From: JBJHCA01 sp050485785
GTDB lineage: Bacteria; Bacteroidota; Bacteroidia; Chitinophagales; Saprospiraceae
Length of the DNA: 61,680 bases
NCBI GenBank assembly: GCA_050485785.1
Contig: JBJHCA010000009.1
Coordinates: 1 to 61,680 of the forward strand
Reading direction: 5' to 3'
The notes under the pieces are model-generated. The model saw only the letters and a list, made by a program, of their open reading frames with translations, searched no databases and was not told where the DNA came from. This document shows positions 42,561-52,415 of this stretch, piece after piece. The translations under genes and the position numbers were made by a program. Each line of letters starts with the position of its first letter. Position 1 is the first letter of the stretch.

Positions 42561-45500
42561 CTACATATTCCTCCGGTACTGACCACCTACCTCATACAAA
42601 GCATGCGTTATCTGTCCCAGACTGCAATGCCTGCTTACATCCATCAAAGCATCAAACATGTTCCGGTTTTTCAACGCAGCTTGCTGCAACTCTTTCAGCT
42701 TTTGCTCTCCGGTTTCAGCCGATGCCTTCCAAAGCTGATTCCGCGTATTGATCTGATTTTCCTTCTCTTCCCCGGTTGACCGGATCACCTCAGCAGGCAA
42801 CACTGTTGGTGACCCGTCTCGTCCCAAAAAGGTATTGACACCAATAATGGGATACTCCCCGGTATGCTTCAGTGTTTCGTAATACAGGCTCTCCTCCTGT
42901 ATTTTGCCCCGTTGATACATCGTTTCCATCGCTCCCAGCACACCGCCGCGTTCAGTAATGCGGTCAAACTCGGACAGTACCGCTTCCTCCACTAAATCTG
43001 TCAGGTATTCGATAATGAATGCACCCTGTAATGGGTTCTCGTTTTTAGCCAGCCCCAGTTCGTGATTGATGATCATCTGAATGGCTACTGCCCTGCGAAC
43101 ACTTTCCTCAGTGGGTGTAGTAATGGCCTCATCATAGGCGTTAGTGTGCAAACTGTTGCAGTTGTCGTAAATGGCATATAATGCCTGAAGCGTTGTCCTG
43201 ATGTCGTTGAATGAAATCTCCTGGGCATGCAGTGACCGGCCGGAAGTCTGAATGTGGTATTTCAGCATCTGAGAACGCTCATTAGCTCCGTATTTGAACT
43301 TCATGGCCTTAGCCCAAAGCCTCCTGGCAACACGTCCTATTACGGCATATTCAGGGTCAACACCATTGCTGAAAAAGAATGAGAGATTGGGTGCAAAATC
43401 GTCAATGTGCATGCCTCTTGAAAGGTAGTACTCCACAAAGGTGAAGCCGTTGGCCAGGGTAAAGGCAAGCTGGGAAATGGGATTAGCTCCCGCCTCCGCA
43501 ATATGGTACCCCGAAATAGATACGGAGTAAAAATTACGAACTTTCTTTCTGATGAAGTAATCCTGCACATCCCCCATCAGTTTCAATGAGAATTCCGTGG
43601 AAAAAATGCAGGTGTTCTGTGCCTGATCTTCCTTCAGGATATCGGCCTGTACAGTACCGCGCACCGTGTTAAGTGTATAGCTTTTGATCTTTTCATACAC
43701 ATCCATCGGCAACACTTCATCGCCGGTTACGCCCAGTAAAAGCAGTCCCAAGCCGTTATTGCTTTCAGGAATGCTCCCGTGGTAAACTGGTCTTGGCAAT
43801 CCCCGGTCATCGTACTTGCTTTTCAGCACAGCCTCAACATTTTCTTCCAGCTTGTGCTCGCGGATGTACAACTCGCATTGCTGGTCAATGGCTGCATTCA
43901 GGAAAAAGGCACAAATGGTTGCAGCCGGTCCGTTGATTGTCATAGACACTGAAGTGGACGGGTCGCATAAATTGAAACCTGAATACAGTTTTTTGGCATC
44001 ATCAAGACAACATACACTAACGCCTGAATTGCCGATCTTCCCGTAAATATCCGGGCGGTGATCGGGGTCTTCTCCGTACAATGTAACTGAATCAAATGCC
44101 GTGGAAAGCCGGCTGGCAGGCATACCATGACTCAAATAGTGAAACCGGCGGTTAGTCCGTTCCGGTCCCCCTTCACCGGCAAACATTCGGGTAGGATCTT
44201 CTCCTTTTCGCTTAAACGGAAAAACCCCGCCGGTATAGGGAAAGCTGCCGGGCACGTTTTCCTGCATCTCCCATCGTACCCGTTCGCCCCAATCCTCAAA
44301 TCCGGGTAAAACAACCCGCGGAATCCGGGAATGACTCAGCGATTGGGTGTGGGTTTCTACCTCAATATTCCTCCCTCGTACGCTGTAGGTATAAGTATCC
44401 TGCTCATATGCGCTTTTGCGCTCATCCCATTGCTCAATGATCCTTTTTGTGTGCCCGTCAAGATCCAGCTCAAGTTCATTATACCGATTTTCCAGCGCAC
44501 GAATGGCCGCTTCATCGGCCTTGTCCTTTTTCAACAAGTCAATAGAGGTCTTCAGGCTGTAAAGCATTCTGGCCAGGGATGATTGCCGGCTTACGCGCTG
44601 ATCATACTGCCGGTTGTTTTCGGCAATTTCTGAAAGATATCGGGTGCGTGCCGGTGGTATGATGTAAATCTTCTCACTCATCTCCATGGATGACTCAAAA
44701 GAAGATACCAGCTCAGTGTCGGTTTTTTCATGCACCAGATCCATCAGCCTCCGGTACAGGGTATTGGTGCCGGGATCGTTAAACTGAGAAGCAATAGTGC
44801 CGAATACAGGCATATCGTCAACACCCGCATGGAAAAGCTGATGGTTTCGCTGAAACTGTTTCCGCACATCGCGCAAGGCATCCAGCGCACCGCGCTTATC
44901 AAACTTGTTGATAGCGATGATGTCGGCAAAATCCAGCATGTCAATCTTTTCAAGCTGTGTGGCTGCGCCGTATTCAGGCGTCATTACATAAAGCGACACA
45001 TCAGAATGATCGATAATTTCAGTGTCACTCTGCCCTATTCCTGATGTTTCCAGAATGATCATGTCAAAGCCGGCCACTTTAAGTATGTCCACTGCAGATT
45101 GTACGTGCTTTGACAGAGCCAGATTGGACTGCCTTGTGGCCAGTGAACGCATGTAAACACGATTGTTGTGTATGGCATTCATGCGGATCCTGTCACCCAG
45201 CAGTGCACCGCCTGTTTTCCGTTTGGAAGGATCAACGGAAACTATAGCCAGCGATTTATCCTTAAAGTCAATGAGGAATCTCCGCACCAGTTCATCAACC
45301 AGACTGCTCTTTCCGGCTCCGCCTGTTCCGGTGATACCGATTACCGGAGTTTTGATTTCGGCAGCACGGTTATACAAAGCCTGAAGTTCGTCCTTGTGCT
45401 GACCGGCAAAATTCTCCGCAGCAGATATCAGTCTTGCTATGGCCGGGTAATTGTCACGGGTCAGATGGGCAGGCTCGCTGTTCAGGTTCTCACCTACGGC

Positions 45501-45935
45501 AAAATCGCATTGCGCCAATACATCATTGATCATGCCCTGTAGTCCAAGATTGCGCCCGTCATCAGGGCTGTAAATCCTCGTAATGCCGTAGGCGTGTAAT
45601 TCTTCAATCTCAGAAGGCAAAATTGTTCCCCCGCCACCACCGAATATCCTGATCTGCGGTGCTCCTTTCTCCCTGAGCAGGTCATACATGTACTTGAAGT
45701 ACTCATTGTGGCCACCCTGGTAACTGGTGATGGCTATGCCCTGCACATCCTCCTGAATGGCAGTCTCCACTATCTCAGCTACCGAGCGGTTATGTCCCAA
45801 ATGAATGATCTCTGCACCGATGCTCTGCATTATTCGCCGCATTATGTTGATGGCCGCGTCGTGGCCGTCAAACAATGATGCTGCAGTCACTATTCTCACC
45901 TTGTGCTGCGGTATATAAGGAGCTACCGTTTTCAT
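42561..45935 (-). CDS. icmF: fused acyl-CoA mutase IcmF (isobutyryl-CoA mutase with G-protein chaperone)
   Basis: A 1,124-residue B12 enzyme that fuses, in this order, a cobalamin-binding domain (DGHD at about residue 24, GGGGT near 100), a MeaB-like GTPase (GTGGAGKSS near 205-213) and the mutase domain with its substrate-binding region (FDSVTLYG at about 620, GPAATICAFF near 690). This architecture is that of IcmF, which interconverts isobutyryl-CoA and butyryl-CoA and can act on other short branched acyl-CoAs. Methylmalonyl-CoA mutases lack the fused GTPase and use a Tyr/Arg pair instead of the FDS-type site seen here. CAAAATTA at 45968-45975 may be its -7 element. Substrate preference is inferred from family. 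Confidence 0.93.
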   Translation of the reverse strand: MKTVAPYIPQHKVRIVTAASLFDGHDAAINIMRRIMQSIGAEIIHLGHNRSVAEIVETAIQEDVQGIAITSYQGGHNEYFKYMYDLLREKGAPQIRIFGGGGGTILPSEIEELHAYGITRIYSPDDGRNLGLQGMINDVLAQCDFAVGENLNSEPAHLTRDNYPAIARLISAAENFAGQHKDELQALYNRAAEIKTPVIGITGTGGAGKSSLVDELVRRFLIDFKDKSLAIVSVDPSKRKTGGALLGDRIRMNAIHNNRVYMRSLATRQSNLALSKHVQSAVDILKVAGFDMIILETSGIGQSDTEIIDHSDVSLYVMTPEYGAATQLEKIDMLDFADIIAINKFDKRGALDALRDVRKQFQRNHQLFHAGVDDMPVFGTIASQFNDPGTNTLYRRLMDLVHEKTDTELVSSFESSMEMSEKIYIIPPARTRYLSEIAENNRQYDQRVSRQSSLARMLYSLKTSIDLLKKDKADEAAIRALENRYNELELDLDGHTKRIIEQWDERKSAYEQDTYTYSVRGRNIEVETHTQSLSHSRIPRVVLPGFEDWGERVRWEMQENVPGSFPYTGGVFPFKRKGEDPTRMFAGEGGPERTNRRFHYLSHGMPASRLSTAFDSVTLYGEDPDHRPDIYGKIGNSGVSVCCLDDAKKLYSGFNLCDPSTSVSMTINGPAATICAFFLNAAIDQQCELYIREHKLEENVEAVLKSKYDDRGLPRPVYHGSIPESNNGLGLLLLGVTGDEVLPMDVYEKIKSYTLNTVRGTVQADILKEDQAQNTCIFSTEFSLKLMGDVQDYFIRKKVRNFYSVSISGYHIAEAGANPISQLAFTLANGFTFVEYYLSRGMHIDDFAPNLSFFFSNGVDPEYAVIGRVARRLWAKAMKFKYGANERSQMLKYHIQTSGRSLHAQEISFNDIRTTLQALYAIYDNCNSLHTNAYDEAITTPTEESVRRAVAIQMIINHELGLAKNENPLQGAFIIEYLTDLVEEAVLSEFDRITERGGVLGAMETMYQRGKIQEESLYYETLKHTGEYPIIGVNTFLGRDGSPTVLPAEVIRSTGEEKENQINTRNQLWKASAETGEQKLKELQQAALKNRNMFDALMDVSRHCSLGQITHALYEVGGQYRRNM

Positions 45936-46431
45936 ATGTTTTTACTGATTGTGGTAAAAAAGGCCTGCAAAATTACGAAATACCTGCCTAATCACGAGGA
46001 ATCCGCTTCAGCCTTTCGAATCCAATCAATTGTCCTTATCATGTTACCTTCAACTAAAAAAGGGTTCAGGCCTTTATTGAACTTCCTCCATTGCTGAAGT
46101 TCTGAGTATTTCTAGCTGATCCTGATCTTCTATTTTTATTGATCACTCTTTGTTCTGCATATTCCTCAATATAAGTTGGTGCCTGATTGTAGCCGCTGTA
46201 TTCACTTTTCGACTTAATCACTTTCATGGTTTCTTGCAGACCCAACAGATCAGCATTATCCCTCAACTGCTTCATTAATAATGAGTTAAATTATTCATGG
46301 TTTATTGATAGGCTATAAAAAGTATTTATATCTGGAAACCGTTGCCTGTATTGCATTTTGTGGCATGAAATTAGCTATGGATTAGCAGTACGAACTGTAA
46401 GTGGCATTCGTCAACTTAAATCAGCAGACTT
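45936..46431. other. intergenic region upstream of icmF
   Basis: About 496 bases with a possible icmF -7 element (TAATTTTG on the minus strand at 45968-45975) but without a good -33 box. A single short open frame on the minus strand, 46066-46275, is listed separately. No cobalamin riboswitch-like pattern was noticed by eye. Confidence 0.45.
46066..46275 (-). CDS. possible small hydrophilic protein (uncertain)
   Basis: A 69-residue frame with a start at 46275. The predicted product is rich in Lys, Arg, Ser and Asn, has a plausible amphipathic helix at the N-terminus (KQLRDNADLLGLQETMKV) and no cysteine or membrane segment. It resembles a real small protein more than the other short frames in the region, but there is no recognised family, no clear promoter, and it could be a shadow or a gene remnant. 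Confidence 0.3.
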   Translation of the reverse strand: MKQLRDNADLLGLQETMKVIKSKSEYSGYNQAPTYIEEYAEQRVINKNRRSGSARNTQNFSNGGSSIKA

Positions 46432-46965
46432 ATGAAGTATTTATCCTTGCTTTTTACAGCAACTGTCATTTTATTTTCAGCGTGTCAGAAAGAAACCATG
46501 TGGTTTGATTCGGAAACTGAAAATCCTGTTTCCTTCAAAAATCCGGAAGTTGAAAAGCCCTTTAAGGCAGTAATAGATTTTGAAATTGCATTGCCTGACG
46601 ACCAGGAGTGCAATGACGAAGCAGAAACCCGTCTGGGATTTGTGCTTAGTGGCAATGCTTCACACATTGGTTCTCTTTCCGGTAGTTTTTTCCATTGTGT
46701 TAATCTTGTCATGCCTTTTTCTGCCGGGCAGGGTCTTGGAACACTGGTAGCCGCCAACGGCGACATAGTGTACATTGAATACAATCTGGATATTGTAATA
46801 GACTTCGAAACATGGCAGTCCACCATCACAGGGCCCTATTCAGTTTCAGGTGGAACCGGGCGTTTTGTCAATGCCTCCGGTACAGGCGAAATTTCAGGCT
46901 CCCAGGATTTAACTTTGCCTAATGTCCCCGGAAACGCACAAATTCAGGGAAGCATCATCTACTAA
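46432..46965 (+). CDS. hypothetical lipoprotein
   Basis: A 177-residue protein with a lipoprotein signal (lipobox LFSAC) and a beta-rich body; the C-terminal half has a repeated T-G-x-(F/Y) pattern (SGGTGRFVNASGTGEISGS). I do not recognise its family. It is preceded by 150 bases without a clear promoter and followed by the shared terminator at 47181. Confidence 0.7.
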   Translation: MKYLSLLFTATVILFSACQKETMWFDSETENPVSFKNPEVEKPFKAVIDFEIALPDDQECNDEAETRLGFVLSGNASHIGSLSGSFFHCVNLVMPFSAGQGLGTLVAANGDIVYIEYNLDIVIDFETWQSTITGPYSVSGGTGRFVNASGTGEISGSQDLTLPNVPGNAQIQGSIIY

Positions 46966-47272
46966 AGAAACAGTGTTACATACCTTCAAAGCCATCTGAC
47001 TAAGCCTGGAAGGTTTGGCATTATCAACCGAATTCGTTCAGGTTAAGAGCCAAATACTGTGGAGATTTCTACCCATACCGGGGAAGTTTTTCCCGCATCT
47101 ATATTTAGTTTTCTCCCCAGTGAAGAGTTTCTGTTGAATTTCCCGGACAACCCGGGATATGGTTTTACCATAAAATGCGAAACCCCGGCTGCCGTTGGCA
47201 GTCGGGGTTAATTTTTATTGCAGTACCTGACAAAAAACGGTCAGCTACCACATACACCGGAAATATCGTTGA
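46966..47272. other. convergent intergenic region between a lipoprotein and rpmA
   Basis: A 307-base spacer between genes that point at each other. Apart from the GC-rich terminator hairpin at 47181-47217 I see no gene, repeat or RNA signal. Confidence 0.5.
47181..47217 (+). terminator. intrinsic terminator, possibly bidirectional
   Basis: AACCCCG and CTGCC pair with GGCAG and CGGGGTT around a GTT loop, with mismatches (G opposite T). The plus strand has a U-rich tail (TTAATTTTTATT), so it works best for the lipoprotein gene; the minus strand has only TTTCGCATTTT and could end the rpmA operon less efficiently. Confidence 0.7.
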
Positions 47273-47554
47273 TTAGTTGCTGCTGGCAGCCAATTCGATA
47301 TCAGCCGGACGGATATTGACATAGGTTCTGTTGCGCTTTTTGCGCTTAAACTCAACAATGCCGTCAGCCAGGGCAAAAATGGTAAAGTCTTTGCCAAGAC
47401 CAACATTCTCACCGGGGTGGAATTTAGTACCGCGCTGACGCACAATGATATTACCTGCACGAGCCTTTTGGCCACCAAACAGTTTTACGCCAAGTCGCTT
47501 ACTTATACTGTCCCGTCCGTTATCCGAACTACCTGCTCCTTTCTTATGTGCCAT
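47273..47554 (-). CDS. rpmA: 50S ribosomal protein L27
   Basis: A 93-residue ribosomal protein located near the peptidyl-transferase centre. The sequence is unmistakable: a MAHKKGAGSSDNGRDS start, GQKARAGNIIVRQRG and FHPGENVGLG. The N-terminus begins directly with MAHKK, so no cleaved extension of the Firmicutes type is present. It follows rplU by 12 bases, the usual L21-L27 order. Confidence 0.98.
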   Translation of the reverse strand: MAHKKGAGSSDNGRDSISKRLGVKLFGGQKARAGNIIVRQRGTKFHPGENVGLGKDFTIFALADGIVEFKRKKRNRTYVNIRPADIELAASSN

Positions 47555-47566
47555 GACAAAATCTGT

Positions 47567-47878
47567 TTAAAGGGCTATGGAATTAATTTCTAACTGAGTG
47601 AATGACTGACGGTGTCCGTTTTTAACGCGGTAACCTTTGCGACGCTTTTTCTTAAAAACGATCACTTTGTCGCCTTTCACATGATCTAAAACGGTGGCTG
47701 AAACACTGGCACCTTCAATGCCCGGTGTTCCAAACTTCGTTTCGCCGTTGTTGGAGGCCATCAGCACACTGTCAAAGTTCAGCTGATCCCCAACTTCTGC
47801 ATCCAGCTGGTGGACAAAGATCTTTTGACCTTCCTCAACTTTAAACTGCTGACCAGCTATGGTTACAATTGCAAACAT
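47567..47878 (-). CDS. rplU: 50S ribosomal protein L21
   Basis: A 103-residue ribosomal protein that binds 23S rRNA. It has the L21 pattern MFAIVTIAGQQFKVEEGQKI, KVIVFKKKRRKGYRVKNGHRQ and a C-terminal TQLEINSI. It precedes rpmA by 12 bases and follows rpsT by 50 bases, so rpsT-rplU-rpmA are probably one transcript. Confidence 0.98.
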   Translation of the reverse strand: MFAIVTIAGQQFKVEEGQKIFVHQLDAEVGDQLNFDSVLMASNNGETKFGTPGIEGASVSATVLDHVKGDKVIVFKKKRRKGYRVKNGHRQSFTQLEINSIAL

Positions 47879-47928
47879 AATGAGAGGGTTAACTAATGAA
47901 TAATCTGTTTACACAAGCCTTTAAATGC

Positions 47929-48192
47929 TTAAGCCTGAGCAGCAAGTCCGTTCACATGAACGGTAAGCTTTGACTTAAGGTTGCCGGCTTTGTTTTTGTG
48001 AATATGCCCGCGTTTTGCCAACCGGTCGATCATACTGATCACCTTGGGCAAAAATACCTGAGCTTCCTGAGGGTCAGTCAGTTCACGCAATTTTCGAATG
48101 GAAGTACGGGTAGACTTTTTATAGTACCGGGCTCTCAAACGCTTAACCGCATCTTGACGGGCTCTCTTTTTCGCTGATTTATGGTTAGCCAT
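47929..48192 (-). CDS. rpsT: 30S ribosomal protein S20
   Basis: An 87-residue, highly basic helical ribosomal protein that binds 16S rRNA early in assembly. It is recognised by MANHKSAKKRARQ, TSIRKL and RGHIHKNKAGNLKSKL. TATCTTTG on the minus strand (plus 48216-48223) is probably its -7 element. It is divergent from sucA. Confidence 0.96.
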   Translation of the reverse strand: MANHKSAKKRARQDAVKRLRARYYKKSTRTSIRKLRELTDPQEAQVFLPKVISMIDRLAKRGHIHKNKAGNLKSKLTVHVNGLAAQA

Positions 48193-48215
48193 AATCTTAT
48201 CAATTTTTCGGACGG

Positions 48216-48223
48216 CAAAGATA
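48216..48223 (-). promoter_or_regulatory. rpsT: -7 element of the rpsT promoter
   Basis: TATCTTTG on the minus strand fits TAnnTTTG. No consensus -33 box is found at the usual distance, so the promoter may be helped by other factors. The start codon is about 24 bases downstream. Confidence 0.5.
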
Positions 48224-48396
48224 ATGACATTCCCGCTAAGATTTTACTGTTTTTTCAAAATATATTTTGAGCCGCGCACCCAAAGATGAATTCTTTTGTT
48301 CCGATAAGGTACATATAAGTCCGCTAATATCCCGATTTCTTCGGATATTTGCAGCGTGAAATTGCGAGTACATTTTAACGCAACAGAAGTATAGAC

Positions 48397-51126
48397 ATGT
48401 CTGATTATTCTTATGTTTTCAATGCTCATCCGTCCTATATTGACGCGATGTACAAAAAATACAAGTCAGCTCCCGATCAGCTCGAGGATGGCTGGCGTAC
48501 TTTTTTTGAAGGGTTTGAGTTTGCTTCTTCGGCCAACGGTAAAGCCGGTACACCTGTAGAATATTCCATGAATACCAAAGAACTTCAAGTTCTTGGTCTG
48601 ATCAACGGCTACCGCCGCAGAGGTCACCTGCTTTCTACCACCAACCCCATCCGCACACGGCAGGATCGCTCTCCCATGCTCGACCTGGAAGATTACGGTC
48701 TGGAGGAGAGTGATCTGGACAAAGCATTTTATGCCGGCCGTGAAATTGGTATGCCCGATGCAAAACTGAAGGATATCATCGGCCGGCTAAGAAAGATTTA
48801 TTGTGGCAATATCGGCCTTGAATATTTTTACATTGAAAAAAAAGCCACCCGTCGCTGGCTGCGGGAGAGGCTTGAAAACTTCAACGAGAACAGCTACGGA
48901 TTTGATCTTGAAAAGAAAAAGCACATTCTCAGAAAACTGAACGGAGCCGTTGGCTTTGAAAACTTTCTGAACAAAAAATACGTCGGGCAAAAGCGATTTT
49001 CTCTGGAAGGTGGCGAATCCACTATTCCCGCCCTGGATGCCATGATTACCCTGGCCGGTGAGCTGGGCGTGGAAGAGGTGATCATGGGTATGGCTCACCG
49101 TGGCAGGCTCAATGTGCTGGCCAATATTCTGGGTAAAACTTACGAACACATCTTCAATGAATTTGAAGGTACCGCAGTGCCCGATCTCGCTTTCGGTGAT
49201 GGAGATGTCAAGTATCACCTGGGTTACTCCTCTCAGATTGAACTTCCCGGAGGTAAAAAAATCCATATTAAGCTATCACCCAACCCAAGCCACCTGGAGT
49301 CGGTAAGCCCGGTTGTTCAGGGATTTGCCAGAGCTAAATCCGACATTCTGTACAACAGTGATTTCAAGAAAGTTATGCCTATCATCATACATGGTGATGC
49401 AGCTATCGCAGGGCAGGGTGTGGTTTATGAAACGATTCAGATGTCACAGCTTGATGGATTTTCAACCGGTGGAACCATACATTTTGTCATCAATAATCAG
49501 ATCGGTTTTACGACCAACTATCAGGATGGACGGTCATCGACATACTGCACCAGTATTGCATCAACTATCCACGCCCCTGTAATCCATGTCAATGGAGATG
49601 ACCCTGAAGCCGTCGTTTTTGCGGCTGAGCTCGCTGTTGAATGGCGTCAGCAATTCCAATCGGATATTTTTATCGATATGGTGTGTTACCGAAGACACGG
49701 GCACAACGAAGGGGATGATCCCAAGTTCACGCAACCCGTGATGTACGACATCATTAAGAAGCACCCCAGCCCCCGGGAGGTATACGCCAGGCAACTCACC
49801 GAAAAAGGGGAAATTGAAGCTTCCCTGGTCAAGGAAATGGATGATGAGTTCAGGCAGTTTTTACAGGAGCGATTTGATATGGTCAAGGAAAAATCCCTGC
49901 CATATACTTACCAGGAGCCCGAGCTGGCCTGGAAAGCACTGAAACGCGAAACCTCTTCCGTTGATTATGAAGAGTCACCGGTAACCGGTGTGAAAGAAGA
50001 GCTGATTCGCAAACTGGAAGACCATTTACATAGAATACCTAAAGACTTTAAGTCGCTCAGCAAGGTCAGGCGGTTGTATAGCTCAACACGAAAAATGATT
50101 GAAGAAAACCGCTATGACTGGGCCATGGGCGAATTGATGGCTTACGGCACACTGCTGCAGGAAGGGCACAATGTACGCCTCAGTGGGCAGGACGTAAAGC
50201 GGGGTACTTTCTCTCACCGCCATGCTGTGCTGGTTGACACTACTGACAAGGAGGAATACAATCGTCTGAACGGCCTGAACGGCAACTCAGGAACGTTCAG
50301 AATTTACAATAGCCTGCTCAGTGAGTTTGCAGTACTGGGGTTTGAGTTTGGCTACTCCATGGCCACCCCTGAATGCCTTGTTTTGTGGGAAGCACAGTTC
50401 GGCGATTTTTACAATGGAGCTCAGGTAATTGTGGATCAGTTTATTGCGTCCAGTGAAAGCAAGTGGCACCGGATGAGTGGTTTGGTGATGCTGCTGCCTC
50501 ACGGCTATACAGGCCAGGGACCTGAACACAGCAGTGCAAGGCTTGAAAGGTTTTTACAGCAATGTGCCGAGTACAATATGACTGTGGCCAATGTAACCAC
50601 CCCGGCCAACTTTTTCCACTTGCTCAGAAGGCAACTCAAACGTCCGTTCAGGAAGCCGCTGATCGTGATGGCGCCTAAATCATTGCTCCGTCACGAAATG
50701 TGCGTTTCGGGCATTGAAGATTTTACCGGAGATACCAGATTTATGGAAGTGCTGGACGATCCGGATGCGGGAAACACACCTGAAAAAGTGAAACGTGTGC
50801 TTTTGTGCAGCGGAAAAATTTACTACGAATTGCTGGAAAGGAAACTGGAAGACAAGCGCAATGATGTGGCCATTATTCGTTTGGAGCAGTTGTATCCGTT
50901 CCCGCTGAAACAACTGGATAAACTGGCTGAGAAATACAGGAATGCCGAAGCTTTCTGGGTTCAGGAGGAGCCTTCAAATATGGGTGCCTGGCAATATATT
51001 TGGGCATTTTACCGGCCTAAAAACCTGAAACTGGTATCGAGAAAATCCAGTGCATCCCCGGCTACGGGATTCAAGAAGATTCACGACAAGCAACAACAGG
51101 AGATCATTGATCAGGCCTTTGCCTGA
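48397..51126 (+). CDS. sucA: 2-oxoglutarate dehydrogenase E1 component
   Basis: A 909-residue thiamine diphosphate enzyme that decarboxylates 2-oxoglutarate and passes the succinyl group to E2 in the citric acid cycle. Family marks are the N-terminal PSYIDAMYKKYKS and GWRTFFEGFEF, the MAHRGRLNVLAN segment, GDAAIAGQGVVYET, the FVINNQIGFTT loop and the C-terminal YPFPLKQLDKL. The gene is divergent from rpsT and 14 bases before odhB. Promoter elements TTTG (48348-48351) and TACATTTT (48369-48376) are possible, with a short spacer. Confidence 0.97.
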   Translation: MSDYSYVFNAHPSYIDAMYKKYKSAPDQLEDGWRTFFEGFEFASSANGKAGTPVEYSMNTKELQVLGLINGYRRRGHLLSTTNPIRTRQDRSPMLDLEDYGLEESDLDKAFYAGREIGMPDAKLKDIIGRLRKIYCGNIGLEYFYIEKKATRRWLRERLENFNENSYGFDLEKKKHILRKLNGAVGFENFLNKKYVGQKRFSLEGGESTIPALDAMITLAGELGVEEVIMGMAHRGRLNVLANILGKTYEHIFNEFEGTAVPDLAFGDGDVKYHLGYSSQIELPGGKKIHIKLSPNPSHLESVSPVVQGFARAKSDILYNSDFKKVMPIIIHGDAAIAGQGVVYETIQMSQLDGFSTGGTIHFVINNQIGFTTNYQDGRSSTYCTSIASTIHAPVIHVNGDDPEAVVFAAELAVEWRQQFQSDIFIDMVCYRRHGHNEGDDPKFTQPVMYDIIKKHPSPREVYARQLTEKGEIEASLVKEMDDEFRQFLQERFDMVKEKSLPYTYQEPELAWKALKRETSSVDYEESPVTGVKEELIRKLEDHLHRIPKDFKSLSKVRRLYSSTRKMIEENRYDWAMGELMAYGTLLQEGHNVRLSGQDVKRGTFSHRHAVLVDTTDKEEYNRLNGLNGNSGTFRIYNSLLSEFAVLGFEFGYSMATPECLVLWEAQFGDFYNGAQVIVDQFIASSESKWHRMSGLVMLLPHGYTGQGPEHSSARLERFLQQCAEYNMTVANVTTPANFFHLLRRQLKRPFRKPLIVMAPKSLLRHEMCVSGIEDFTGDTRFMEVLDDPDAGNTPEKVKRVLLCSGKIYYELLERKLEDKRNDVAIIRLEQLYPFPLKQLDKLAEKYRNAEAFWVQEEPSNMGAWQYIWAFYRPKNLKLVSRKSSASPATGFKKIHDKQQQEIIDQAFA

Positions 51127-51140
51127 AAAACCCAAAAACT

Positions 51141-52409
51141 ATGAGTGTAATTGAGCTTAAAGTACCCGAAATCGGGGAATCGATCAGCGAAGTAACGCTA
51201 TCAGCATGGCTGGTGGAGGACGGTGCCATGGTACAACTGGACCAGTCGATATGCGAATTTGAAAGCGACAAAGCCACCCTTGAATTCCCGGCAGAGGCTG
51301 CGGGCAAGCTTATTCATGTGGCTGCCGAAGGCGACGACCTGGCTATTGGTGCTGTGGTGGCTAAAATAGATACTTCGGCAAACGGGCAGGATTCAGGGGA
51401 CCAAAGTAAAAGTTCAGGCAAAGACGCACAACAAAAAGATATCCCAAAACAAAAAGAACAAGTCGCCTCATCAGATGAAAAAACAGAAAGTGCTGTTTCT
51501 CATGCTGCAGGCCATCCTTCACCGGCTGCAGCCAAACTGATGGCAGAAAATGACCTGAAAGCTGCCGATATTAAAGCTACCGGCAAAGATGGCCGCATAA
51601 CAAAGCAGGATGTTGTGGAATCGCTTAAAGAAAGGGAAGCAGCATCGGAAACTGTGCAGCCAGCAAAACAAGAACCGAATAGTAAAGAACCCACTCCGGC
51701 AGCGCCCTTCAGTAGAAACGAGCGCACTGAACGCATGAGCCGCATGCGAAGAACTATTGCCACCAGACTCGTAAGCGCTAAGAACAACACGGCCATGCTC
51801 ACTACCTTTAATGAGGTTGACATGAAACCGGCTATGGATCTCCGCAAAAAATACCAGGATCGCTTTGTGGAGAAATTCGGGATTAAGCTGGGTTTTATGT
51901 CCATTTTTGCCAAAGCCTGTGCCAAAGCACTGATGGAGATGCCGGATGTGAATGCCATGCTTCACGACAATGAGATTACTTTCCACGACTATGTGGATAT
52001 CAGCATTGCCATTTCGACACCTAACGGCCTGGTAGTACCCCCGGTGAGGAACGTGGAATCACTCAGCTTTGCCGATATCGAATATGCCATCAAAGACCTG
52101 GCAGACAAAGCCCGAACAGGAAAACTGACTCTTGATGAAATGAAAGGCGGCACATTTACCATTACCAATGGAGGTGTATTTGGCTCATTGCTCAGCACGC
52201 CGATACTCAACGAGCCGCAATCGGCTATATTGGGGATGCACGCCATAAAAGAGCGCCCGGTGGTGATTGACGGCAAAATTGAAATAAGACCCATGATGTA
52301 TCTGGCGCTGTCCTATGATCACCGGATCATCGACGGCAGCACCTCGGTTACATTTTTGATGAAAGTGAAAGAATACCTGGAGCAGCCCGAAAGTATGCTG
52401 TTGTTTTAG
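51141..52409 (+). CDS. odhB: 2-oxoglutarate dehydrogenase E2, dihydrolipoamide succinyltransferase
   Basis: A 422-residue E2 subunit. It has one lipoyl domain with the lipoylated Lys in ESDKATLEF (K44), an Ala/Gln/Lys/Pro-rich linker, an E3-binding domain (SPAAAKLMAEN), and a catalytic domain ending in LSYDHRIIDG with the active His. The domain order and the sucA neighbour identify it as the 2-oxoglutarate complex core rather than a pyruvate E2. No E3 (lpd) gene is in this window. Confidence 0.97.
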   Translation: MSVIELKVPEIGESISEVTLSAWLVEDGAMVQLDQSICEFESDKATLEFPAEAAGKLIHVAAEGDDLAIGAVVAKIDTSANGQDSGDQSKSSGKDAQQKDIPKQKEQVASSDEKTESAVSHAAGHPSPAAAKLMAENDLKAADIKATGKDGRITKQDVVESLKEREAASETVQPAKQEPNSKEPTPAAPFSRNERTERMSRMRRTIATRLVSAKNNTAMLTTFNEVDMKPAMDLRKKYQDRFVEKFGIKLGFMSIFAKACAKALMEMPDVNAMLHDNEITFHDYVDISIAISTPNGLVVPPVRNVESLSFADIEYAIKDLADKARTGKLTLDEMKGGTFTITNGGVFGSLLSTPILNEPQSAILGMHAIKERPVVIDGKIEIRPMMYLALSYDHRIIDGSTSVTFLMKVKEYLEQPESMLLF

Positions 52410-52415
52410 GCCGGC

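Noticed and set aside
48348..48376. sucA promoter from TTTG and TACATTTT
   Set aside because: The spacer is only 17 bp and the -7 box ends in T instead of G, so it is mentioned with sucA but not listed as a feature.
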